Positions 27,108 through 37,026 of a stretch of DNA of 48,953 nt are shown here, one piece after another. This stretch comes from Lacticaseibacillus baoqingensis (GTDB lineage: Bacteria; Bacillota; Bacilli; Lactobacillales; Lactobacillaceae), in the NCBI RefSeq assembly GCF_003946165.1, contig NZ_RHOI01000020.1, positions 1 to 48,953 on the forward strand, in the 5' to 3' direction. A program made the translations under genes and the position numbers. The stretch's first letter is position 1; every line of letters starts with the position of its first letter. The notes under the pieces are model-generated. The model was not told where the DNA came from. It saw only the letters and a list, made by a program, of their open reading frames with translations, and searched no databases.

Positions 27108-27531
27108 TTGATTGCCCACCTACTTCCTGACGAGTAATGATCTTCGTGCGAACAGGGAGTTTGTTCGAAGCAAGACGCAGCGCTTCATGCGCAACTTCTT
27201 CCGGCACGCCGGCGACTTCAAACATCACTTTTTCGCGCTTAACAACAGCGACCCAGCCGGACGGTGCACCTTTACCATTACCCATACGTACGCCGACACC
27301 TTTGGAGGTGTATGACTTTTGCGGGAAAATGCGGATCCAAACTTTCCCACCACGCTTCATGTAACGGGTCATGGCGACACGAGCAGCTTCAATTTGACGG
27401 TTTGAAATCCAGGAAGATTCGAGTGCTTGCAGGCCGTATTCGCCAAAGCTTACTTCCTTACCGCCCTTAGCGGCACCGCGCATCTTCCCACGGAATTCGC
27501 GACGGTGCTTGACACGCTTAGGTACTAGCAT
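27097..27531 (-). CDS. rplP: 50S ribosomal protein L16
   Basis: 144 residues. [19 protein letters not shown] and [20 protein letters not shown] identify L16, which lies next to the A-site tRNA. Confidence 0.98.
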   Translation of the reverse strand: MLVPKRVKHRREFRGKMRGAAKGGKEVSFGEYGLQALESSWISNRQIEAARVAMTRYMKRGGKVWIRIFPQKSYTSKGVGVRMGNGKGAPSGWVAVVKREKVMFEVAGVPEEVAHEALRLASNKLPVRTKIITRQEVGGQSNEG

Positions 27532-27534
27532 CGA

Positions 27535-28194
27535 TTATTTTCCTCCCTTCACATTGCGACTTGGCTTATCTGGAAGGATCTCGCCACGGTTGATCCAGGT
27601 CTTGATGCCGATCTGGCCGTATGTGGTGGTTGCTTCTTCCCAAGCATAGTCGATATCGGCACGCAAGGTGTGCAATGGCACGGTGCCTTCAGTATAGTGT
27701 TCACGACGTGCAATATCCGCACCGTTCAAACGACCAGCAGCTTGGGTCTTGATACCCTTAGCGCCGGAACGCATGGTCCGCTGCATTGCTTGCTTCATTG
27801 CCCGACGGAAGGCAACACGTTGTTCCAATTGGACAGCAATGCTTTCGCCAACCAGCTTGGCATCTAAGTCAGGCTTTTTGATCTCGACGATGTTGATGTG
27901 GACTTTGCGGCCAGTCAAGTCGTTGAGTTGCTTGCGCAATGCTTCAACTTCGGCACCACCCTTACCAATAACCATCCCTGGCTTGGCGGTATGGATAGAA
28001 ATGTTGACGCGGTTAGCAGCACGTTCGATTTCGATCGTAGATACCGATGCATCTGCGAGTTTCTTATTGATGAATTCCCGGATCTTGATGTCTTCGTGCA
28101 GGAAGGTGGCAAAATCTTTTTCAGCATACCACTTAGATTCCCAATCGCGAATGACGCCAACACGGAAACCCTTAGGATTAATCTTTTGACCCAC
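27535..28194 (-). CDS. rpsC: 30S ribosomal protein S3
   Basis: 219 residues. [20 protein letters not shown] at the start and a KH domain with [15 protein letters not shown]. Part of the mRNA entry tunnel. Confidence 0.98.
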   Translation of the reverse strand: MGQKINPKGFRVGVIRDWESKWYAEKDFATFLHEDIKIREFINKKLADASVSTIEIERAANRVNISIHTAKPGMVIGKGGAEVEALRKQLNDLTGRKVHINIVEIKKPDLDAKLVGESIAVQLEQRVAFRRAMKQAMQRTMRSGAKGIKTQAAGRLNGADIARREHYTEGTVPLHTLRADIDYAWEEATTTYGQIGIKTWINRGEILPDKPSRNVKGGK

Positions 28195-28207
28195 GCGTTA
28201 TCCCTCC

Positions 28208-28561
28208 TTATGCTTCTTTTTCGGAAACGACCACAGTGACGTGGCTTGTCCGTTTGTTGATCGGCGATGCACTACCTTTGGCGCGAGGACGGAACCGCTT
28301 AAGGGTTGGGCCTTCGTCAACGTAAGCTTCACTTACGTAGAGGTTTTGTGCATCTAAGTCGTAGTTGTGTTCTGCATTGGCGATGGCAGACTTGAGAACT
28401 TTCTCAATGATCGGAGAACCCGCACGAGGGGTGAACTCCAGGATTGCCAGGGCTTCAGCAACGTCGCGGCCGCGAATAAGATCGATGACCAAGCGCGCCT
28501 TGCGAGCAGCGATCCGCACGGTCTTAGCCGTAGCCTTAGCAGAAGTAATTGTTTCAGCCAT
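28208..28561 (-). CDS. rplV: 50S ribosomal protein L22
   Basis: 117 residues. [18 protein letters not shown] and the tunnel loop [17 protein letters not shown] are diagnostic. Confidence 0.98.
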   Translation of the reverse strand: MAETITSAKATAKTVRIAARKARLVIDLIRGRDVAEALAILEFTPRAGSPIIEKVLKSAIANAEHNYDLDAQNLYVSEAYVDEGPTLKRFRPRAKGSASPINKRTSHVTVVVSEKEA

Positions 28562-28578
28562 GTATGATGCGCTCCTTT

Positions 28579-28860
28579 CTAGCGAGCCTTGGATTTCTTA
28601 TCGTCGGCGGCGTGCCCACGGAAAGTCCGTGTTGGAACGAATTCGCCCAACTTGTGACCAACCATGTCTTCAGAGATGAAGACTGGGACATGCTTGCGAC
28701 CATCGTAAACCGCGATGGTGTAACCGATGAAACTTGGGAAAATGGTTGAACGACGAGACCAAGTCTTGATGACTTGCTTCTTTTCGTTGTCTGCCTGCGC
28801 GTCGATCTTCTTCATCAGATGAGCGTCGGCGAAAGGTCCTTTTTTAAGACTGCGACCCAT
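28579..28860 (-). CDS. rpsS: 30S ribosomal protein S19
   Basis: 93 residues. [18 protein letters not shown] and [14 protein letters not shown] are diagnostic. Confidence 0.98.
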   Translation of the reverse strand: MGRSLKKGPFADAHLMKKIDAQADNEKKQVIKTWSRRSTIFPSFIGYTIAVYDGRKHVPVFISEDMVGHKLGEFVPTRTFRGHAADDKKSKAR

Positions 28861-28899
28861 TATGTGACCTCCTTTATTCGGTGTGATTCAGGTTATTGA

Positions 28900-29739
28900 T
28901 TACTTCGTCTTACGATGACGAACAATGAACTTCTCGGACTTAGCCTTATGGTTCCGGGTCTTCTTACCGAGAGTCTTCTTACCCCATGGAGATAATGGAG
29001 ATGGACGGCCGATAGGCGCCTTACCTTCACCACCACCATGCGGGTGATCGTTAGGGTTCATGACAGAACCACGGACGGTCGGACGGAAGCCTAACCAGCG
29101 CTTGCGGCCAGCCTTACCAATACTGATCAGTTCGTGTTGTTCGTTACCAACAGCACCGATAGTGGCACGGTTAACGGCCAAGATCATCCGCACTTCACCA
29201 GATGCCAGGCGCACCGTGACGTACTTGCCGTCATCGTTTTTACCTAACAACTGTGCTGAAGCACCAGCGGAGCGAGCCAATTGGCCGCCTTTGCCAGGCT
29301 TGAGTTCGATGTTATGGATCGTCGTCCCATCAGGAATGTTCTTTAATTGCAGCGCGTTGCCGACTTTGATATCTGTTTCTTCACCAGAAACGATCTTGTC
29401 GCCGACCTTCAAACCCTTAGGTGCGAGGATGTAGGACTTGACCCCATCTTCGTAGTGCAACAATGCGATGTTAGCTGTACGGTTAGGATCGTATTCGATT
29501 GCGACCACCTTAGCTACGACATTGTCTTTTTGGCGCTTGAAGTCGATCACACGGTAGAATTGCTTGTGACCGCCGCCACGGTGACGAACCGTGATATGGC
29601 CGTGTGCATTACGGCCGGCAGTATGACTTTGATCTTCCAGAAGGGTCTTTTCAGGACGCTTCTTGGTGATTTCGGCGAAGTCGGAACCAGACATGTTCCG
29701 GCGACCGTTCGTCGTTGGTTTGTACTTAATAATCGCCAC
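28900..29739 (-). CDS. rplB: 50S ribosomal protein L2
   Basis: 279 residues. [16 protein letters not shown] at the start and [20 protein letters not shown], which carries the conserved histidine near the peptidyl transferase centre. Confidence 0.98.
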   Translation of the reverse strand: MAIIKYKPTTNGRRNMSGSDFAEITKKRPEKTLLEDQSHTAGRNAHGHITVRHRGGGHKQFYRVIDFKRQKDNVVAKVVAIEYDPNRTANIALLHYEDGVKSYILAPKGLKVGDKIVSGEETDIKVGNALQLKNIPDGTTIHNIELKPGKGGQLARSAGASAQLLGKNDDGKYVTVRLASGEVRMILAVNRATIGAVGNEQHELISIGKAGRKRWLGFRPTVRGSVMNPNDHPHGGGEGKAPIGRPSPLSPWGKKTLGKKTRNHKAKSEKFIVRHRKTK

Positions 29740-29770
29740 AGTGTTAACCTCCTATAATTGATTTCTGGAA

Positions 29771-30055
29771 CTAGTCTTCAAACAGTTTGATTTCTTTAGA
29801 ATCAGCGGTCAAAGTAACGATGGCCTTGCGGCGCTTGCGGGTATAACCTACAAAGTTACCTTGGCGCTTCTTTTTGCCGCGAACGTTGGCGATGTTGACT
29901 TGGGCCACCTTAACGTCGAAGATCTCTTCGACAGCGCGGCGAACCGCAGTCTTTTCGGTGTGCATAGCAACTTCGAAGGTATACTTCTTGTTGTCCATGT
30001 CAGCCATCGTTTGTTCGGTCACGATCGGGCGTAAAATGATATCGCGTGCTTCCAT
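29771..30055 (-). CDS. rplW: 50S ribosomal protein L23
   Basis: 94 residues, docking site for trigger factor and SRP at the tunnel exit. [20 protein letters not shown] and [15 protein letters not shown] are typical. The ATG overlaps the rplD stop. Confidence 0.98.
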   Translation of the reverse strand: MEARDIILRPIVTEQTMADMDNKKYTFEVAMHTEKTAVRRAVEEIFDVKVAQVNIANVRGKKKRQGNFVGYTRKRRKAIVTLTADSKEIKLFED

Positions 30056-30678
30056 TATGCGAGCGCCTCCTCAATCTTTTGGAGCGCAGATTGGGTCAAG
30101 ATCAGCTTGTTGTGGTTCACAACATCCAACACATTGATCCCGTCTGCGGCAACAACCTTAACGTTAGGCAAGTTGCGGGCTGCCAATGCAGCATTGTCAT
30201 TGCCATCTTCAAGGACGACAAGCGCCTTTTCGTTGACCTTCAATGCGGCAAGGCTGGCTGCAAAAGCCTTAGTCTTTGGTGCGTCGAATGCAAAGCTGTC
30301 GACAACGACCAAAGCATCATCCAATACCTTCTGAGAAAGCACGGACTTGATGGCCAAGCGGCGAACCTTCTTATTGATGGTATAGCTGTATGAACGCGGG
30401 TGTGGGCCAAAGACGATCCCACCGCCACGCCATTGTGGGGAACGGATAGAGCCTTGACGTGCACGGCCGGTACCCTTTTGCCGCCAAGGTTTGCGACCAC
30501 CACCAGAAACTTCGTGGCGGTTTTTAACCTTGCTGGTGCCTTGACGAAGGGAAGCGCGTTGCATGATCACTGCGTCAAACACGACGTTTTCATTTGGTTC
30601 GATCGCCCAGATCGTATCGTTTAAATCAACGGTGCCGTTTTCTGTGCCATCTTGCTTGTATAAAGTAACGTTAGCCAT
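30055..30678 (-). CDS. rplD: 50S ribosomal protein L4
   Basis: 207 residues. The long loop [15 protein letters not shown]-type segment (here [20 protein letters not shown]) reaches into the tunnel. In some bacteria L4 represses the S10 operon through its leader; whether it does so here is unknown. Confidence 0.98.
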   Translation of the reverse strand: MANVTLYKQDGTENGTVDLNDTIWAIEPNENVVFDAVIMQRASLRQGTSKVKNRHEVSGGGRKPWRQKGTGRARQGSIRSPQWRGGGIVFGPHPRSYSYTINKKVRRLAIKSVLSQKVLDDALVVVDSFAFDAPKTKAFAASLAALKVNEKALVVLEDGNDNAALAARNLPNVKVVAADGINVLDVVNHNKLILTQSALQKIEEALA

Positions 30679-30700
30679 TAGTTATTTTCCTCCCTTCGTA

Positions 30701-31333
30701 TTACTTCGCTGCTTTAACAGCGGAACGAATCGTAACGAAGGACTTGTTAGCGCCTGGAACGTTACCCTTGATCAGGATCACGTTGTGCTCTAAGTCGGTC
30801 GAAACGACCTTCAGGTTTTGCATGGTGCGGGTGTGGTTACCCATCCGGCCAGGTAATTTCTTGCCCTTGAACACCTTGTTGATGATGGCGCCAAGAGAAC
30901 CTGGACGACGATGGTAACGAGAACCGTGCGCCATAGGACCACGGGATTGGCCATCCTTCTTGATGTTACCTTGGTAACCGTGACCTTTGGTTGTACCGGT
31001 GACATCCACGATGTCGCCTGCTGCAAATTCGTCAGCTTTGACTGCTTTGCCTACTTCATATTCGCTAAGCGCTACATCACGGATTTCCTTAATGAAGCGC
31101 TTAGGGGTTGTGTCCGCCTTCTTGGCGTGACCAACACTTGGCTTGTTGCTAAGCACTTCACGCTTGTCGCCGTAGCCCAGTTGAACTGCTTCATAACCGT
31201 CAGATTCAACAGTCTTGACTTGCAAGACAACGTTAGGCGTTACGTCGATCACGGTAACGGGAACGAGTTCGCCGTTGTCGGTGAAGACTTGCGTCATGCC
31301 AATTTTCTTACCTAAGATTCCTTTACGTGCCAT
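30701..31333 (-). CDS. rplC: 50S ribosomal protein L3
   Basis: 210 residues. [20 protein letters not shown] and the tip loop [20 protein letters not shown] near the peptidyl transferase centre identify it. Confidence 0.98.
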   Translation of the reverse strand: MARKGILGKKIGMTQVFTDNGELVPVTVIDVTPNVVLQVKTVESDGYEAVQLGYGDKREVLSNKPSVGHAKKADTTPKRFIKEIRDVALSEYEVGKAVKADEFAAGDIVDVTGTTKGHGYQGNIKKDGQSRGPMAHGSRYHRRPGSLGAIINKVFKGKKLPGRMGNHTRTMQNLKVVSTDLEHNVILIKGNVPGANKSFVTIRSAVKAAK

Positions 31334-31356
31334 GGGTACACCTCCAATGCTATAAA

Positions 31357-31665
31357 TTATAATTTGATTTCAATGTCAACGCCGCTTGGCAAGTCGAGCT
31401 TCATTAAAGCATCAACTGTCTTCGGGGTTGGGTTTACGATGTCGATCAGACGCTTATGAGTGCGCATTTCGAATTGTTCACGGGAATCCTTGTACTTATG
31501 CGGGGAACGCAGCACCGTATAAAGTGTCCGTTCGGTTGGCAGTGGGATCGGACCCGAGATTTGCGCACCAGTGCGCTTAGCGGTATCAACGATCTTATCT
31601 GCAGATTGATCAAGAATCCGGTGTTCGTATGCCTTTAGGCGGATCCGAATCTTTTGTTTTGCCAT
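31357..31665 (-). CDS. rpsJ: 30S ribosomal protein S10
   Basis: 102 residues, also known as NusE, a partner of NusB in rRNA antitermination. [20 protein letters not shown] and [20 protein letters not shown] are diagnostic. The ATG at 31665 follows AAGGAGG; a longer reading to 31737 is leader sequence. It is the first gene of the S10 operon. Confidence 0.98.
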   Translation of the reverse strand: MAKQKIRIRLKAYEHRILDQSADKIVDTAKRTGAQISGPIPLPTERTLYTVLRSPHKYKDSREQFEMRTHKRLIDIVNPTPKTVDALMKLDLPSGVDIEIKL

Positions 31666-31718
31666 TGTGTGACCTCCTTCGTCCATTATCATTAGTAGAC
31701 TAGCTCCGTGGGAATTCC

Positions 31719-31794
31719 CGACACGCTGCCGTGGCAAAGCGGCCGGGCGTGTCGCAACCTCTCACATCCTTGCTACCTCGGCTCCCAATGAGCC
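31719..31794 (-). promoter_or_regulatory. Structured leader of the S10 operon
   Basis: The ~165-base 5' UTR of rpsJ holds a strong hairpin (CGACACGC 31719-31726 with GCGTGTCG 31747-31754, extended by an inner GCCG/CGGC) and a smaller one (GGCTC/GAGCC, 31780-31794). No U-run follows. An autoregulatory role is possible but not shown. Confidence 0.5.
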
Positions 31795-31837
31795 AAAAGT
31801 GCATAGTGATCCATCACAGATTACACAGCACTTGACT

Positions 31838-31866
31838 AGTATACAAAAACTCACCGCCTAGGGCAA
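31838..31866 (-). promoter_or_regulatory. S10 operon promoter
   Basis: Minus strand TTGCCC (31861-31866), a 17-base spacer and TATACT (31838-31843). This is the only strong promoter in the gap before rpsJ. On the opposite strand TTGACA boxes at 31944 and 31959 may serve the divergent pncA gene, but no good -10 follows them. Confidence 0.82.
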
Positions 31867-32000
31867 GCTTTTTTTACTGATTATTTGCTCGAAAATGCCG
31901 CTGGCATGGGTCTGTCTTCTAGTCGGCGCCACTGTGGTTTGCCTTGACAACCGTATCTTGACAGTGTACGTTGGCTGTAACCTATTTGGAGGTGGCATCC

Positions 32001-32549
32001 TTGACTAAAGCCTTATTGATTATCGATTATACCAACGATTTTGTCGCTGACCAAGGCGCCCTCACCTGTGGCGCTGTCGGTCAAGTCCTACAACAGCCCA
32101 TCGCCGATTTGGCCCAATCTTTTGTTGAGGCTGGCGAATTTGTCTTCTTGCCAACTGACGTTCACACCCCACAAGACCCTTACCACCCTGAAACCAAGTT
32201 GTTCCCGCCTCACAATGTCCGCGATTCTTGGGGCCGGGAACTGTTTGGGGCCGTGAACACTTGGTATCAAGCGGCCAAGGCTAATGACCATGTGCGCTTG
32301 TTTGATAAAACCCGCTACTCCAGTTTTGCCGGTACCCCATTGGATCTGTGGCTGCGTGAACGGCAAGTCGATGAGTTGCATCTGACCGGGGTTTGTACCG
32401 ATATTTGTGTCTTGCACACGGCTGTAGATGCGTATAACCTGAATTACCCCTTAGTGATCCACCAAGATGCCGTTGCGACTTTCAAACCTGGCGGCCAAGC
32501 ATGGGCAATCGATCACTTCAAGACGGTTTTGAACGCGACGATCATCTAG
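32001..32549 (+). CDS. pncA: Nicotinamidase, isochorismatase-fold cysteine hydrolase
   Basis: Hydrolyses nicotinamide to nicotinate in NAD salvage. The 182-residue protein is close to Bacillus YueJ/PncA in memory: ALLIIDYTNDFV with the catalytic Asp, DVHTPQDPYHPETKLFPPHN with metal ligands, DKTRYSSFAGT with the catalytic Lys and GVCTDICVLHTAVDAY with the nucleophile Cys. The start is TTG at 32001, placed by GGAGGTGG six bases upstream. An in-frame GTG at 31992 overlaps that site. Another cysteine hydrolase of the superfamily is the alternative. The gene is divergent from the S10 operon and has its own terminator. Confidence 0.86.
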   Translation: MTKALLIIDYTNDFVADQGALTCGAVGQVLQQPIADLAQSFVEAGEFVFLPTDVHTPQDPYHPETKLFPPHNVRDSWGRELFGAVNTWYQAAKANDHVRLFDKTRYSSFAGTPLDLWLRERQVDELHLTGVCTDICVLHTAVDAYNLNYPLVIHQDAVATFKPGGQAWAIDHFKTVLNATII

Positions 32550-32566
32550 TGTCTTTATAATAGAAG

Positions 32567-32611
32567 GAAAACGTGCCGGTAGCATTTTTTTATGACTCCG
32601 GGGCGTTTTTC
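32567..32611 (+). terminator. Probable terminator of pncA
   Basis: GAAAACG-TG-CCGG (32567-32579) pairs with CCGG-GG-CGTTTTTC (32598-32611) around an 18-base loop, with the T-run inside the right arm. It is an imperfect but plausible intrinsic terminator. Confidence 0.55.
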
Positions 32612-32675
32612 TTTGTAATTAGCCGGCACTATGCTTAACATGGGGGTAGCAATTAACCAAGAAAGTTGGAAACCT

Positions 32676-33542
32676 ATGAGTAAGATCGCGATCGTCACTG
32701 ACAGCACCGCCTATCTCGAACCTGAACAAATTGCCGGTTTGCCGATCCGCATCGTCACGACACCGTTAGTCGTAGGCGGGGAAACTTTTAATGAAGGCGT
32801 CGATATCACGCCGGAAGAGTTTTATGCCAAGATGCGGGCAGCTAAGGATTTTCCCCACACCTCACAACCGCGTTTGGCGGATGTCTTAGCCGTTCATGCT
32901 GAGCTGCGTCAATCCGGCTTTGATACCGTCTTGAATATTTACTTATCCAAAACCATCTCAGGGATCCACGACACTGTCCAAGCCGCCGCCAGTGAGATCA
33001 AAGATCAGCATGTGGTGGTCTATGATTCCCAGATCACGGTGATCTTAATGGGCGAGCTGGTGTTGACGGCAGGCAAAATGGCTGCGGCTGGCGCGAGTTT
33101 GGAGGCCATCATCGCCCGGTTGGACCAACTGCGCCAGACGATGAATGAATACTTTATCGTCAATGACTTGATGCACTTGGTGCGCGGCGGGCGGCTCAGC
33201 AATACCGCCGGCATGCTGGGCAGCATGCTGCACATCAAACCGCTCTTAACGTTTGACGCAACGCATAAAATCGTTGTCGCAGAAAAAGTACGCACATTGA
33301 CCCGCGCTTACACGCGGGTGGAAGAACTTTTTGCCGCCGCGATCACCCAAGCTCCGCACCCGCTGAAAGTTTGGGTGATCGATGCCGGGATCCCCAATGA
33401 AGCCGCGCAATGGCAGCGCAGCTTACAAGCTGAATTCCCGCAAGCCACGATCGAGCGCTCTTATTTTGGTCCGGCGATCACCACGCATATTGGTGAAAAG
33501 GCGATCGCCTTAGCCTGGATGCAAGACCCAAACCGCGATTGA
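32676..33542 (+). CDS. DegV-family fatty-acid-binding protein
   Basis: A 288-residue cytoplasmic DegV-fold protein. It opens KIAIVTDSTAYLEPE, with the conserved DST that binds the carboxylate, and has TSQPRLADV, YLSKTISGIHDT, VRGGRLSNTAGMLGS and IKPLLTF. Some DegV-family members are known to be FakB proteins, which present fatty acids to FakA for phosphorylation; no fakA is nearby. The ATG at 32676 begins the conserved domain, with GGAAA as a modest ribosome binding site; upstream in-frame codons have no match. A -10-like TATGCT lies about 50 bases upstream. Its partner and lipid preference cannot be told from sequence. Confidence 0.9.
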   Translation: MSKIAIVTDSTAYLEPEQIAGLPIRIVTTPLVVGGETFNEGVDITPEEFYAKMRAAKDFPHTSQPRLADVLAVHAELRQSGFDTVLNIYLSKTISGIHDTVQAAASEIKDQHVVVYDSQITVILMGELVLTAGKMAAAGASLEAIIARLDQLRQTMNEYFIVNDLMHLVRGGRLSNTAGMLGSMLHIKPLLTFDATHKIVVAEKVRTLTRAYTRVEELFAAAITQAPHPLKVWVIDAGIPNEAAQWQRSLQAEFPQATIERSYFGPAITTHIGEKAIALAWMQDPNRD

Positions 33543-33543
33543 A

Positions 33544-33580
33544 TCAAAAAAGCCGAGCGCTGAGCGCTCGGCTTTTTTGA
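33544..33580. terminator. Bidirectional terminator between degV and the leu operon
   Basis: Perfect 17-bp arms (33544-33560 and 33564-33580) with a three-base loop. A-run and T-run ends make it work for both convergent units. Confidence 0.95.
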
Positions 33581-33593
33581 TGACGTCGTGTTC

Positions 33594-34880
33594 CTATTTG
33601 ATCTCTTTGGCGGTGGTTTCTGGTCCGAAGAAGCCGACGACTGCCGCTGCGATCACCGCCATGCCGGCGATCCCATAAAAGATCGCACTTGGCGACACTT
33701 GGGTGATCAAAAACGCCACAACGGTAGGCATCAGCACATTCAGCAACTTGGCGACCGCATTGGCGATACCGGCGCCGCGGAAGCGATACTTGGTTTCAAA
33801 CAGTTCATTGGTATAAACCGAGATCACTGACGCCATTAAGATGTAAAACGTCGTCGTCAACAGCATCCCATTGATGATCGTCCCGACTGTGGTGGTTTCA
33901 TAAGCATAGGCGATGCCTAAGATCGCGGTAGCTAAAAACGTCGTCACGATCAACTTCTTGCGACCGGTACGTTCCACTAAGACGGTCCCGATCGTCGCGC
34001 CGATCGGTGCCCCTAACATCATCACGGCTGAAAAACCGATCGAAGAAAAGATGCTGATCCCGCGCCGCACCAGCAATGTTGGCACCCAAGAAGTGAACGT
34101 GTACTGGCATAGTAATGCCGCTCCTACTGCCACGCTGGCAACAAACACGCCGCGGCCAAAGCTGACTTTAACACGCCGTTCGTCTTCGTTTTTCTCGGTA
34201 ATGTCATACATGCCATTCACGTTGAGCTGATCGACGATCGCTTGGGCTTCTTTTTCACGTCCGCGTGCGATCAGCCAACGCGGAGATTCTGGGAAGTTGT
34301 GGCGGGCAAACCATAAAATGATCGCCGCAATCCCCATCACGATAAACATCGAACGCCAACCTACATTAGGCACCATAAACGTGGCCACTAACAACGTGAT
34401 CGGCGCTCCGGCATTAGCTACGATCGCGATCATCCCTGACCAAAAGCCGCGGCGATTGACTGGGGCAAATTCGTTGACCACCGCATATCCGGTGACGATC
34501 TCTGCGCCTAGCCCGACAGCTGCAAAGAAGCGGCAGATGATCATCCAAGTGACACTCGGCATGAACGCTGAGATAAAGGTAAACACCCCAAACAACAACA
34601 GGTTAAATTGATACGAACGCCGCCGGCCATAGAAATCGCCGATATACCCGGCCAACAAGGAACCGACAAACAATCCCAAAAACCCTGCAGACAAGAACAT
34701 CGAGCCTTGGGCCACTGTGGCAAACTTGTCGTTCATCATTGCGGTATTGATCGCGCTGGCCATATACACATCAGCCGCGTCCAGGAATATCCCAATCCCC
34801 GCCAAGGTAAAGACTTTATAAAAAAGCGGTGATTCCTTGGCGTAATTCATTTGTGTTTCTATGGTCGTATTGGCTTCCAT
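33594..34880 (-). CDS. MFS transporter, metabolite:proton symporter type
   Basis: A 428-residue transporter with 12 predicted membrane segments and a cytoplasmic loop (about residues 210-245) in the middle. It shows the MFS motif GDFYGRRRS between segments 2 and 3, the sugar-porter-like NFPESPRWLIARGRE after segment 6, and ERTGRKKL between segments 8 and 9. It lies 17 bases after leuD with no terminator between, so it is probably the last gene of the leu operon. The substrate cannot be named. A role in moving a branched-chain amino acid, 2-oxoacid or related carboxylate is inference from context. Confidence 0.85.
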   Translation of the reverse strand: MEANTTIETQMNYAKESPLFYKVFTLAGIGIFLDAADVYMASAINTAMMNDKFATVAQGSMFLSAGFLGLFVGSLLAGYIGDFYGRRRSYQFNLLLFGVFTFISAFMPSVTWMIICRFFAAVGLGAEIVTGYAVVNEFAPVNRRGFWSGMIAIVANAGAPITLLVATFMVPNVGWRSMFIVMGIAAIILWFARHNFPESPRWLIARGREKEAQAIVDQLNVNGMYDITEKNEDERRVKVSFGRGVFVASVAVGAALLCQYTFTSWVPTLLVRRGISIFSSIGFSAVMMLGAPIGATIGTVLVERTGRKKLIVTTFLATAILGIAYAYETTTVGTIINGMLLTTTFYILMASVISVYTNELFETKYRFRGAGIANAVAKLLNVLMPTVVAFLITQVSPSAIFYGIAGMAVIAAAVVGFFGPETTAKEIK

Positions 34881-34897
34881 AATAAGTTCCTGCTTTC

Positions 34898-35482
34898 TTA
34901 TTTAAACACTGGCCGCCGGGCCTCATAAGCTTCGATCTGTTTTTCATACTGTTGCGTCAAGCTGATATCATCTTGCCCTTTCAAGAACTTTTCTTTCCAA
35001 GTGGCATTGATATCAAAATGAAAAACATGGTCGCGGAAGCTGACGGTTTGCGCGGCTAAATCGATCGTCACCTTTTCATCTGCTTGGCATTCGCGCAAGA
35101 TCGCGCGATCCGCTTCTGGCAAAATGATCGGCAACAGCCCATTTTTAGTCGCGTTCATGAAGAAAATATCGGAAAATCCGCCGGCGATCACGGCGCGAAA
35201 ACCATAATCAGTCAATGCCCAAACCGCGTGTTCTCGACTTGACCCGCAACCGAAGTTATTCCCAGTGATCAAGATCGTGGCGCCAGCATGTGCTTTTTGG
35301 TTCAACGGAAAATCCATCTTCTTAGTCCCGTCTTCGTTGTAGCGCCATGGGTAAAAGGCGCTGATCCCAAAACCGGTCCGCAAGATATTCTTCAAGAATT
35401 GCTTGGGGATCAAGATATCGGTATCGATATCATCATTGGGGATCACGATGGCTTTACTGGTTTCTTTTACAAAAGCTTCCAT
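34898..35482 (-). CDS. leuD: 3-isopropylmalate dehydratase small subunit
   Basis: With LeuC it isomerises 2- to 3-isopropylmalate. The 194-residue swivelling domain has [17 protein letters not shown] and [17 protein letters not shown]. The ATG at 35482 follows AGGAGG. The frame stays open upstream through a repeat region, but that part is not family sequence. It is separated from leuC by an unusually long 148-base gap. Confidence 0.95.
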   Translation of the reverse strand: MEAFVKETSKAIVIPNDDIDTDILIPKQFLKNILRTGFGISAFYPWRYNEDGTKKMDFPLNQKAHAGATILITGNNFGCGSSREHAVWALTDYGFRAVIAGGFSDIFFMNATKNGLLPIILPEADRAILRECQADEKVTIDLAAQTVSFRDHVFHFDINATWKEKFLKGQDDISLTQQYEKQIEAYEARRPVFK

Positions 35483-35522
35483 AAGATGATGTCCTCCTAA
35501 AGATCGCTTGTCTGGGCCTGCT

Positions 35523-35588
35523 ATGTATGCCCAATATGGGCGGTGGTACATTATGGGTGCTCGCAATGCGAGGCGGTGGTGCATTATG
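35523..35588. repeat. Two 33-bp units with hairpins in the leuC-leuD gap
   Basis: A 17-base core, GGCGGTGGTACATTATG (35539-35555), recurs with one change at 35572-35588, a period of 33 bases. Each copy is joined to a different perfect hairpin of the same size: GCCCA-ATA-TGGGC (35529-35541) and CTCGCA-A-TGCGAG (35560-35572). The core is shared while the palindromes differ in sequence, so the hairpin shape seems kept. No U-run follows. The unit may be a small REP-like element or an RNA processing or translation-control site. Confidence 0.75.
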
Positions 35589-35630
35589 TTTGCAGGCCGA
35601 TGGGACAAACCGATCGACGATGGTAATAAC

Positions 35631-37007
35631 TCAGGCGTTGATTGCTTGCTTGGAAATATCGACGAAATGCCCTGCCACCGCGGCAGCTGCGACCATGGCT
35701 GGGCTGGCCAAATGGGTCCTGGCACCGGCGCCTTGGCGGCCTTCAAAGTTACGGTTGGAAGTCGAAGCGCAATGCTTGCCTGCCGGGATCTTATCTGGGT
35801 TCATGGCTAAGCATGCCGAACATCCTGGTTCGCGCCATTCACAACCGGCATCGATAAAGGTTTGCGCGATACCTTCTTCCATACAGCGATTACGGACTGC
35901 CCGAGACCCTGGCACGACCCACGCAGTGATGTTAGGCGCAATATGTTTGCCTTTCATAAAGGCGGCAGCGGTTTTTAAGTCTTCATAGCGGCCGTTGGTA
36001 CAAGAACCAATGAAGACATAATCTAAGGGGATCTCTTCTGCGGTCATGCCGGGATGCAGGCCAATGTATTGATACGCTTTTTTGTCATCTTCATCGGCGA
36101 TCTCTGGCAGCGTGCTGCGCACAGATGTTGCCATGCCTGGATTCGTCCCCCAAGTGATCATCGGGGCAAGCGTTGAGACATCAAATTCGATCACCTTATC
36201 AAAGTCAGCTTCTGAATCTGTCTTGTACTTTTGCCAATATTCGATGGCTTTGGCCATGTCTTTAGGGGCGTATTCGCGGCCGGCGACATAATCATAAGTG
36301 GTCGCATCTGGCGCGACCATCCCCGTTTTCGACCCGCCTTCGATACACATGTTGCAAATCGTCATGCGCCCTTCCATGGACATCGCATCGATCGTTGGCC
36401 CATAAAATTCCATCGCATAGCCTTGGCCAACGGCAACGCCATACTTGCCAATGATCCCCATGATAATGTCTTTGGCAAAAACGTTATGCGGCAGTTGACC
36501 GGTGACCTTGACGCCTAAGGTCTTGGGCTTGGTTTGCCAAATCGTTTGAGTGGCTAACACATGCTCCACTTCAGAAGTCCCGATCCCAAAAGCCAATGCC
36601 CCAAACGCGCCATGTGTCGAGGTATGCGAATCGCCACAAACAATGGTTTTTCCTGGTTGAGTCAAGCCGCGCTCTGGGCCAACGACATGGACGATGCCTT
36701 GGCGGGAGTCACCGATCTTGGCTAAGGTGATCCCAAATTCCTGACAGTTCTTCTTTAAGGTGTCGATTTGGGCTTTAGCGATCGTATCTTGAATGTTGAA
36801 GATGTTTTCAGTGGGCACATCATGATCCATCGTCCCAAAGGTCAGATCCGGGCGGCGCACCTTGCGATGATTGATCCGCAACCCTTCAAACGCTTGCGGT
36901 GACGTAACTTCATGAATCAACTGCAAATCGATGTAAAGCAGTTGGGGATCACCCGGTTCTCCGGCGATCACATGGTCTTGCCAAAGTTTGTCAAACATAG
37001 TTGTCAT
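35631..37007 (-). CDS. leuC: 3-isopropylmalate dehydratase large subunit
   Basis: Aconitase-family iron-sulfur enzyme subunit, 458 residues. The three cluster cysteines are visible in [10 protein letters not shown] and [11 protein letters not shown]. Other signatures are [28 protein letters not shown] and [11 protein letters not shown]. It lies 20 bases downstream of leuB. Confidence 0.96.
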   Translation of the reverse strand: MTTMFDKLWQDHVIAGEPGDPQLLYIDLQLIHEVTSPQAFEGLRINHRKVRRPDLTFGTMDHDVPTENIFNIQDTIAKAQIDTLKKNCQEFGITLAKIGDSRQGIVHVVGPERGLTQPGKTIVCGDSHTSTHGAFGALAFGIGTSEVEHVLATQTIWQTKPKTLGVKVTGQLPHNVFAKDIIMGIIGKYGVAVGQGYAMEFYGPTIDAMSMEGRMTICNMCIEGGSKTGMVAPDATTYDYVAGREYAPKDMAKAIEYWQKYKTDSEADFDKVIEFDVSTLAPMITWGTNPGMATSVRSTLPEIADEDDKKAYQYIGLHPGMTAEEIPLDYVFIGSCTNGRYEDLKTAAAFMKGKHIAPNITAWVVPGSRAVRNRCMEEGIAQTFIDAGCEWREPGCSACLAMNPDKIPAGKHCASTSNRNFEGRQGAGARTHLASPAMVAAAAVAGHFVDISKQAINA

Positions 37008-37026
37008 AACACATTGCCTTCTTTCA

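Noticed and set aside
31944-31988. A promoter for pncA from the TTGACA boxes at 31944 and 31959
   Set aside because: Both -35 boxes are perfect, but the bases 17 downstream (TACGTT, CCTATT) are poor -10 boxes, so I did not list it as a feature.
35483-35746. An 88-codon N-terminal extension of LeuD that overlaps leuC
   Set aside because: The frame is open only because the repeat period of 33 bases keeps it so. The extension has no family match, and AGGAGG marks the ATG at 35482.
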